Source: Candidatus Sulfotelmatobacter sp.
Lineage (GTDB): Bacteria; Acidobacteriota; Terriglobia; Terriglobales; Acidobacteriaceae
Direction: 5' to 3'
DNA: 21,633 bases
NCBI GenBank assembly: GCA_030037575.1
Contig: JASHRB010000703.1
Coordinates: 1-21,633 of the forward strand
Both the position numbers and the translations under genes were made by a program. The notes under the pieces were generated by a model. The model saw only the letters and a list, made by a program, of their open reading frames with translations. It was not told where the DNA came from and did not search any database. This document shows positions 15,509 to 21,633 of this stretch, piece after piece; position 1 is the stretch's first letter; the number at the start of each line of letters is the position of its first letter.

Positions 15509-16036
15509 ATGGCATCGATCAAGAGTTTGAAGGCATTCAACTTTCAGAAGTGGATCGACGAAAATAAAGACAAGCTCAAACCGCCGGTGGGCAACGCGCA
15601 AGTTTGGGAAGATGGCGAAATGATGGTAACCGTGGTCGGCGGCCCCAATCAGCGGCGCGATTATCACGACGATCCGACGGAAGAATTTTTCTACCAGTGG
15701 AAGGGGAACATTTCCCTGCGCGTAGTGGAAGAGCCCGGCAAGCCCCCGCTCGAAATTCCCATCCAAGAAGGCGAAGTTTTTTTGCTGCCCAAGCACATGC
15801 GTCACTCGCCGCAGCGGCCGGCGGACACGATCGGGGTGGTCATCGAAGTGCCGCGTCCCGAAGGCTCACTCGACGCCTTCGAATGGTACTGTCCGAATTG
15901 CCACCAGTTGGTTTATCGCGCCGAGGTGAAATTGAAGAGCATCGTAAAAGATCTTCCGCCGCTCTTCGAAAAATTCTACGACGACCAGAGCCGGCGGAAG
16001 TGCAAACACTGTGGCACGGTTCACCCTGGCAAGTAA
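15509..16036 (+). CDS. nbaC: 3-hydroxyanthranilate 3,4-dioxygenase
   Basis: This 175-residue cupin non-heme iron enzyme opens the ring of 3-hydroxyanthranilate to give 2-amino-3-carboxymuconic semialdehyde (ACMS). The catalytic iron ligands H53, E59 and H99 are present in DYHDDPTEEFFYQ and RHSPQRP, and the substrate-binding residues R49, R103 and E113 correspond to the known ones of the Cupriavidus metallidurans enzyme with a consistent small offset. Two CxxC pairs (C128/C131 in CPNC and C165/C168 in CKHC) form the second, rubredoxin-like iron site found in bacterial members. The next gene begins two bases after its stop, indicating tight coupling. Confidence 0.96.
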   Translation: MASIKSLKAFNFQKWIDENKDKLKPPVGNAQVWEDGEMMVTVVGGPNQRRDYHDDPTEEFFYQWKGNISLRVVEEPGKPPLEIPIQEGEVFLLPKHMRHSPQRPADTIGVVIEVPRPEGSLDAFEWYCPNCHQLVYRAEVKLKSIVKDLPPLFEKFYDDQSRRKCKHCGTVHPGK

Positions 16037-16038
16037 AC

Positions 16039-17904
16039 ATGCAAGTCATCGACATTCACAATCATTTTTTCCCCGAATCCTGGCCCGATCTGGCCGCCCT
16101 CTACGGCACGCCAAATTGGCCGCGCATCAAGCACACCCAGCCGGGCAAGGCCGACATCCTGGTGGGCGACCGATTCTTTCGGCACATTGACTCGGCGTGT
16201 TGGGATCCGGAGGTCCGGCTGCGGGAGATGGATCGCGATGCGATCGATTTGCAGGTCATTTCGGCTACGCCAGTTCTGTTTGCCTATGACCGCCCCGCCG
16301 AACAGGCCCTCGACTGTGCGCAACTGTTCAACGACGCTGCCCTGGAACTGTGCCGCCAGGGAAAAGGTCGATTCAAAAGTCTTTGCCAGGTGCCTCTGCA
16401 AAACATCGATGCTGCGTGCCGGGAACTGACTCGCTCGATGAAGGCCGGCCATCTTGGCGTGCAGATCGGCAATCACGTTGGCGACAAAAATTTGGACGAT
16501 CGGGGTATCGTGACGTTTTTGCAGCACTGCGCAGACGAAGGTGCAGCCGTGCTGGTTCATCCCTGGGATTTATTTGCACAGGAACGCATGCCGAAGTACA
16601 TGATGCCGTGGACGGTCGGGATGCCGGCGGAGACCCAGCTTTCGCTGGTTGCGCTCATTTTGAGCGGAGCGTTCGACCGCCTGCCGCGGACGTTGCGCAT
16701 CTGCTTTGCCCATGGCGGCGGCAGCTTCGCATTTTTGCTGGGGCGGTTGGAGAACGCGTGGCACCATCAGCCGGTCGCGCGCGGAGATTGCGCAAACCCG
16801 CCCAGTCACTACCTCGACCGCTTCTGGGTCGATTCGGCGGTCTTCGACCAAAAGGCTCTGCAACTGTTAGCCCAGACCATGGGAACGGATCGAATCATGC
16901 TGGGCTCGGATTATCCGTTTCCGCTGGGAGAAGAGCGCGTAGGCTCGCTGATTCGACAAAGCAATTTATCACCGCAAGCCAAGGCAAAGCTGCTGGGGGG
17001 CAATGCCATGCAATTCCTGGGGATTCAGGCCGCCTCCGGCGATGAGAGGCGAGCGCCGGAGATTTCCCCTCCATCGGCCAGCGAGCCACAGGTCGGGCAA
17101 CTCACTTACAGTTCCTACTTAAAGGTTCCTGCACTGCTGGAGTTGCAGCAGACGCGATCGGTGCCGCCCCACCATGATGAGCTGCTCTTCATCATCGTGC
17201 ATCAGACCTATGAGTTGTGGTTCAAGGAGTTGTTGCACGATCTTGACGCCGTGGTTGCGAATTTGCGCGTGGCGGCGAATGCGGGTCACTCGCAGGACGA
17301 GGTTTACGAGGCTGCGCGGTTGCTGCGGCGCTGCACCGAAATCACGCGCGTGCTCGTGGAACAATTCACCATACTGGAAACCATGCTGCCGACGCATTTT
17401 CTCGCCTTCCGTCATTTGCTCGAGCCCGCCAGCGGATTTCAGTCGGAACAGTTCCGCGAGATCGAATTTCTGTGCGGCCTGAAGGATGAGAAGATGCTCC
17501 GCTATCATCGTCCCACACCCGAGGCGTACGAACGGCTCAGGCGCAGGCTGGAGGAACCTTCCTTACACCAGGTATTTTTTGCCGCCCTGGAGAGAATGGG
17601 AACATTGCCCGCAATGAGCGAGCACACCAGCGCCCAGGAAAAGTTTGCCGCGCGCGCTCAGGCGATTCACGCACTCTACAAAGACGAGAATCACCGCCGC
17701 GACTGGATCGACGTGTGCGAGCGACTGACAGAGTTCGACGAGTTGGTGGTGAGCTGGCGCCTGCGGCATATTCAACTGGTGGAGCGGATCATTGGAATCC
17801 GCATGGGGACGGGGGGAAGCGCGGGCGCATCTTACTTAAAGTTGACGCTCGACAAAAAATTCTTTCCCGAGCTATGGGAAGCGAGGACGTTGCTGACGGA
17901 ATGA
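16039..17904 (+). CDS. Fusion protein: ACMS decarboxylase (ACMSD) joined to tryptophan 2,3-dioxygenase (TDO)
   Basis: One uninterrupted frame encodes 621 residues. Residues 1-329 are an amidohydrolase-fold ACMSD, with zinc ligands H7 and H9 (DIHNHFF), H174 (LVHPWD) and D291 (LGSDYPF) and the catalytic His H225 (CFAHGGGSF); it decarboxylates ACMS to 2-aminomuconic semialdehyde. Residues 330-354 form a linker rich in Ala, Ser, Pro and Glu. Residues 355-621 are a full-length TDO starting at LTYSSYLKV, with distal H388 (FIIVHQTYELW), R458 (FLAFRHLL), SGFQS, heme ligand H577 (SWRLRHIQ) and GTGGSAG; it oxidises tryptophan to N-formylkynurenine. No stop and no in-frame ATG, GTG or TTG occurs in the linker. 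An out-of-frame ATGA at 17042 would run into a stop within 27 codons and not reach the TDO frame. Each half has the normal length of its single-domain family. Confidence 0.93.
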   Translation: MQVIDIHNHFFPESWPDLAALYGTPNWPRIKHTQPGKADILVGDRFFRHIDSACWDPEVRLREMDRDAIDLQVISATPVLFAYDRPAEQALDCAQLFNDAALELCRQGKGRFKSLCQVPLQNIDAACRELTRSMKAGHLGVQIGNHVGDKNLDDRGIVTFLQHCADEGAAVLVHPWDLFAQERMPKYMMPWTVGMPAETQLSLVALILSGAFDRLPRTLRICFAHGGGSFAFLLGRLENAWHHQPVARGDCANPPSHYLDRFWVDSAVFDQKALQLLAQTMGTDRIMLGSDYPFPLGEERVGSLIRQSNLSPQAKAKLLGGNAMQFLGIQAASGDERRAPEISPPSASEPQVGQLTYSSYLKVPALLELQQTRSVPPHHDELLFIIVHQTYELWFKELLHDLDAVVANLRVAANAGHSQDEVYEAARLLRRCTEITRVLVEQFTILETMLPTHFLAFRHLLEPASGFQSEQFREIEFLCGLKDEKMLRYHRPTPEAYERLRRRLEEPSLHQVFFAALERMGTLPAMSEHTSAQEKFAARAQAIHALYKDENHRRDWIDVCERLTEFDELVVSWRLRHIQLVERIIGIRMGTGGSAGASYLKLTLDKKFFPELWEARTLLTE

Positions 17905-17967
17905 ATTGTGCGCGTCCACATCTGATTGCCCAGTGATCGCAGGCTTCAAATTTTCGCCCCGTCTGCC

Positions 17968-19335
17968 ATGAATTCCAAGCACCAACAAGTAACATTGATT
18001 GGCGCCGGGCTGAGCGGCCCGCTCCTGGCGATTCTGTTACGGCAGCGCGGATTTGCCGTTGAGATCTACGAACGGCGAGCGGACCGGCGGAAGGTGCGGG
18101 TGAGCGCAGGACGGTCGATCAATCTAGCTATTTCGACCCGCGGCATTCATGCCTTGCGGCAGGCCGGATTGTGGGATCGGATGCAAGGCATCATCGTTCC
18201 GATGAAGGGCAGAATGATGCATTCGGTTACCGCCGAGCTTACCTTTCAGCCCTACGGAAAAAACGAGAGCGAGGTGATCAACTCGATTTCGCGAGCCGAA
18301 CTCAACCTTGCACTCGTGAACGCGGCGGAAGAACACGGAGCGGCAATTCATTTCAATCAGCGTTGCGTGGGATACGATCTGCGAAGCCACAGCTTACGAC
18401 TGCGCGATGAGGAAACCCGGGCAGAATGGACGAAGGAAGCGGGCGTGGTCATCGCATGCGATGGGTCGGCCTCGTCGATTCGGACAGAGATGCTGAAAAT
18501 GAACCGGTTCGACTTTTCGCAGCAGCATCTTGGCCATGGATATAAGGAATTGACGATTCCCGCCGGAGCGCTCGGCGAGCATCAATTGGAGACGAACGCT
18601 CTGCACATTTGGCCGCGAGGGAATCTCATGCTGATTGCCCTGCCCAATATCGACGGGACTTTCGCATGCATTCTGTTTCTGCCGTTTGAGGGCGCGGATA
18701 GCTTTGCCAGCCTGAGCGCGCCGCAGAGGGTGATCGAGTTTTTCCGGGATCGATTCCCCGACGCGCTGCGATTGATGCCCGGGCTGGCCGAGAATTATCT
18801 CGCCAATCCCACGGGAGCGATGGTTACCATCAAGTGCTCGCCGTGGCACATGGAAGGGAAGGCGCTGCTCCTGGGAGACGCGGCCCATGCCATCGTGCCG
18901 TTCTTCGGGCAGGGAATCAACTGCGGATTCGAGGACGGCACTGTGCTGATCCAGCTGCTCGATCGATATAACGCGGACTGGGAGGGAGTTTTCAGCGAGT
19001 TTGAGCGCGAGCGCAAAGTCAACACCGATGCCATCGCCGACATGGCAGTCGAAAATTTCGTGGAGATGAGAGATCGGGTTGGGGATTCGCGATTTCTGTT
19101 GCGCAAGAAGGTGGAATTGATGCTGGAAGAGCAATTCCCCAAACGCTTCGTTCCGAAGTATTCCATGGTGACGTTTCACCGCGTTCCGTATTCGGTCGCG
19201 TTCGCCCGGGGAGTGGTTCAGGACCAAATTCTCGCCCAGCTTTGCGATTCGATCCGGCGCGTCGAAGAGCTTGACTGGAAAAAAGCCGAGCAATTGATCG
19301 AGCGCGATCTTCCCCCCTTGGAGTTGCCGCAGTGA
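17968..19335 (+). CDS. kmo: Kynurenine 3-monooxygenase
   Basis: This 455-residue FAD-dependent aromatic hydroxylase converts L-kynurenine to 3-hydroxykynurenine with NADPH and oxygen. The N-terminal dinucleotide-binding motif LIGAGLSGPLLA (G12, G14, G17) is followed by the KMO-specific segments RSINLAISTRGIHALR and GRMMHS, then the second FAD motif LLLGDAAHAIVPFFGQGINCGFEDG with D304. FVPKYSMVTFHRVPYSVAFARG and a helical C-terminus match bacterial KMO. I see no strong C-terminal membrane anchor. It starts 63 bp after the fusion gene, and its TGA overlaps the GTG start of kynureninase (GTGA), coupling the two. Confidence 0.96.
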   Translation: MNSKHQQVTLIGAGLSGPLLAILLRQRGFAVEIYERRADRRKVRVSAGRSINLAISTRGIHALRQAGLWDRMQGIIVPMKGRMMHSVTAELTFQPYGKNESEVINSISRAELNLALVNAAEEHGAAIHFNQRCVGYDLRSHSLRLRDEETRAEWTKEAGVVIACDGSASSIRTEMLKMNRFDFSQQHLGHGYKELTIPAGALGEHQLETNALHIWPRGNLMLIALPNIDGTFACILFLPFEGADSFASLSAPQRVIEFFRDRFPDALRLMPGLAENYLANPTGAMVTIKCSPWHMEGKALLLGDAAHAIVPFFGQGINCGFEDGTVLIQLLDRYNADWEGVFSEFERERKVNTDAIADMAVENFVEMRDRVGDSRFLLRKKVELMLEEQFPKRFVPKYSMVTFHRVPYSVAFARGVVQDQILAQLCDSIRRVEELDWKKAEQLIERDLPPLELPQ

Positions 19336-20638
19336 CCGAGGACGAATTCCGGCCTGGGGAAGACTTCGCGCGGGCGATGGATGAACAGGACCCGCTGAGA
19401 GAATTCCGCCACCAGTTTCTGTTTCCGAAAAGCAAGGATGGCGGCGATTGCCTTTACCTGTGCGGCCATTCGCTGGGGCTGCAGCCGAAGACAGCTGCGC
19501 CCTACATCGAAGAGGAATTGAAGGAGTGGGCGCGTCTCGGCGTGGAAGGGCATTTTCACGCCAAGCATCCGTGGATGCCTTACCATAGGCTGCTTCGCGA
19601 GCAGACCGCCGAACTGGTGGGGGCGAAGCCGGCGGAAGTTGTGGTGATGAATTCGCTCACCGTCAACCTGCATCTGATGATGGTTTCGTTTTACCGGCCG
19701 ACCTCTGCGCGGAACAAGATTGTCATCGAGAGTGGGGCGTTTCCCTCCGACCGATATGCCGTGAAGTCACAGATTCGTTTTCACGGATTCGATCCGGAAA
19801 CGGCGTTGATCGAACTCCAACCGCGCTCGGGGGAGGCGTGCTTGCGCGAGCCGGACATTGAAGGATTCATCGAAAGCCGGGCTCAGGAGATTGCGCTGCT
19901 TATGCTCGCTGGGGTGAATTACTCAACCGGCCAGGTTTTTGATATGGAGCGCATCGCCAGAGCCGGTCGCCAGCGAGGATGCGTCGTAGGGTTGACCTGG
20001 CGCACGCGGCCGGAAACCTGCCGTTGAAACTTCACGAATGGGGACCGGACTTTGCGGTTTGGTGCAGCTACAAATATCTGAATGGCGGTCCGGGATGCAT
20101 CGCAGGATGTTTCGTTCATGAGCGCCATGCCCAGGCCTGGGAGCTGCCGCGCTTCACCGGGTGGTGGGGACATGACCAGCGCACACGTTTCCAAATGAGG
20201 GAAGATATCGATCTCGTTGCCGGAGCGGACGGCTGGCAGTTGAGCAATCCTTCGATTTTTGCCCTGGCGGCGCTGCGGGCGTCGATGGAGATATTTCACC
20301 AGGCCGGAATGGAACGCCTGCGAAAAAAAAGCGTTTCCCTGACCGGATATCTAGAATTCTTGTTGAGGAGGAATGGGCCGGGATTTTCGATCATTACCCC
20401 GTCGATTGAGGAGCAACGCGGCGCGCAGATTTCCATACGAATTCCCGACAAAGGCAAAATGTTATGTAAGAACCTGATCGAGGAGGGAGTGATCGGCGAC
20501 TGGCGCGAGCCGGATACGTATCGAATTGCGCCCGTGCCGCTTTACAATTCGTACCACGATGTTTTTCAATTCGTCCGCAAGTTCACCGGCAAGACCGCCC
20601 AATCGAATTCCACGATAAATGGCCGCAGCCCGGCATAA
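19332..20638 (+). pseudogene. kynU: Kynureninase, interrupted by a one-base frameshift
   Basis: Kynureninase is a PLP enzyme that cleaves 3-hydroxykynurenine to 3-hydroxyanthranilate and alanine. The first frame (GTG 19332 to about 19991, 220 codons) shows CLYLCGHSLGLQPKTA, GHFHAKHPWMPYH, VVMNSLTVNLHLMM and LLMLAGVNYSTGQVFDM. It then shifts: GGGTTGACCTGG at 19989-20000 should read GGG-TTT-GAC-CTG to give the family motif GFDLAHAAGNLPL. The second frame continues to TAA at 20636-20638 with the PLP-lysine motif WCSYKYLNGGPGC (Lys codon at 20072-20074) and GWWGHDQRTRFQM. Restoring one T would give about 435 residues, the normal length. All other motifs are intact, so this is either a very recent mutation or a sequencing or assembly error. 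It overlaps the kmo stop by four bases. Confidence 0.9.
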
Positions 20639-20717
20639 ATAACAAAAAATCATGGGCTTACCGCGCGATTACCTTCGTAACAGGCCCGCTCTCCGATCTC
20701 CCACATAAACTGTTCCC

Positions 20718-21633
20718 GTGGATTTGATTCCTCGGCGACAACCCGGAAAGTGGACGGGATCGGTGTGCGCCGTCGTCTGCCTGCACCTGACGGTATCTTT
20801 GCTTGCCCGTCACGCTTCGGCGCTCACCGCGTTCGGAGATCTGATGCAGTGCGCGCTGCTTCTCTGCGCGACGATCTCAATCGGATTGAACATCAGAGCC
20901 AACCAAAAGAAAGCCCAGCTTTTCTGGACGCTCATGGCGTGCGGTTGCGGCATGTGGTTTTTTGCTCAGGCGCTATGGACCTACTTCGAAGTGTATCTGC
21001 GGCAGGAGGCGCCGAACCCCTTCATCGGCGACGTGATTTTGTTCCTGCACATCGTTCCCATGATGGCGGCGCTGGCGGTGCAGCCGCATCTGCAGCGCAA
21101 TGAGCGATCTCTGCAGCGGGCTTCGGTGGATTTCCTCCTGCTGTTTACCTGGTGGCTTTATCTCTATCTTTTCATCATTATTCCCTGGCAGTACATTTCG
21201 CCGGACGTGGTTACGTACGGCACCAGCTTCGACGTGCTTTACACCTGCGAACAGGTTGTCTTGATCGTTGGTGCGGCCTGGGTGTGGAGGACCAGCGGCG
21301 GCCCGTGGCGGGTGATCTATGCCAACTTTGCAAAAGCCACTCTGCTTTACAGCTCAGGTTCGATTCTCGCCGGCGTTGCCATCGACCGCGGCATCTACTA
21401 CACGGGAAGCTTGTTTGATACTCCGCTGGTGGCGGCCATGGCGTGGTTTGCCACCATTGGGTTCCTCGCGCAGGAGAAGCGACCGGCACACTCGCTGGTC
21501 GACCGAAAGGAGGAACACGATCACGGAATCTTGACAGCCAGGCTGGCGATGACGGCGGTCTTCTCAACCCCGGTCATGATTGCCTGGGCGCAGTTTGGAG
21601 CGACGCCAGCGCGCGTGCGCACCTACCGCGTTT
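20718..21633 (+). CDS. Polytopic membrane signalling protein, N-terminal part (cut by window edge)
   Basis: The frame opens at GTG 20718, 12 bases after an in-frame TAA (20706-20708), and stays open for 305 residues to the window edge. It contains about eight or nine hydrophobic helices, including FWTLMACGCGMWFFAQALWT, FIGDVILFLHIVPMMAALAV and FLLLFTWWLYLYLFIIIP, with a cytoplasmic-looking acidic stretch RKEEHDHG near residue 270. This pattern resembles the multi-helix sensor modules found in front of histidine kinase or GGDEF domains in Acidobacteria, but the output domain lies outside the window. The call as a signalling protein is therefore inference from memory of the family. It is separate from the kynurenine operon by 79 bp. 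Confidence 0.65.
   Translation, partial: MDLIPRRQPGKWTGSVCAVVCLHLTVSLLARHASALTAFGDLMQCALLLCATISIGLNIRANQKKAQLFWTLMACGCGMWFFAQALWTYFEVYLRQEAPNPFIGDVILFLHIVPMMAALAVQPHLQRNERSLQRASVDFLLLFTWWLYLYLFIIIPWQYISPDVVTYGTSFDVLYTCEQVVLIVGAAWVWRTSGGPWRVIYANFAKATLLYSSGSILAGVAIDRGIYYTGSLFDTPLVAAMAWFATIGFLAQEKRPAHSLVDRKEEHDHGILTARLAMTAVFSTPVMIAWAQFGATPARVRTYRV

Noticed and set aside
17042..17045. ATGA overlap in the ACMSD-TDO linker as evidence of two separate genes
   Set aside because: The ATG frame meets a stop after 26 codons and is not the TDO frame, so two indels would be needed to rebuild separate genes; the in-frame fusion is simpler.

Overview
The window is GC-rich bacterial chromosome with densely packed genes. 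The gene mix suggests an Acidobacteriota-like soil bacterium or a metagenome-assembled genome: a PilZ/TonB chimera, DinB and hydantoinase genes, a polytopic signalling protein, and intergenic sequence resembling short dispersed repeats. That taxonomic call is inference. I saw no rRNA, tRNA, CRISPR array or insertion sequence.

Left part (1-8353): the start of a hydantoinase/oxoprolinase-type gene (minus strand, cut by the window edge) diverges from a DinB-family gene. Next come a 2-oxoglutarate dehydrogenase E1 gene (minus), a decayed phosphoesterase fragment, an agmatinase/arginase-family gene, a decayed DUF302 fragment touching a DUF202 membrane protein, rpiA, a PilZ-TM-TonB_C protein and a small membrane protein on the opposite strand. 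Both gene remnants abut sequence resembling dispersed repeats.

Centre (8820-12294): a complete dTDP-L-rhamnose operon, rfbB-rfbA-rfbC-rfbD. After it comes about 1.3 kb of compositionally different sequence (12295-13515) with one long unrecognised ORF and broken reading frames.

Right part (13607-20638): a kynurenine-pathway operon for oxidative tryptophan breakdown by the 2-aminomuconate (nba/amn-like) route. The order is 2-aminomuconic semialdehyde dehydrogenase, RidA-type 2-aminomuconate deaminase, 3-hydroxyanthranilate 3,4-dioxygenase, an ACMS decarboxylase fused in frame to tryptophan 2,3-dioxygenase, kynurenine 3-monooxygenase and kynureninase. Together they would convert tryptophan to 4-oxalocrotonate, except that no N-formylkynurenine formamidase is present in the window. 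The ACMSD-TDO fusion is the most striking feature: it joins the first enzyme of the pathway to a much later one in a 621-residue protein that keeps the metal and heme ligands of both halves. Kynureninase is interrupted by a one-base frameshift.

The window ends inside a polytopic membrane signalling protein whose output domain lies beyond the edge.
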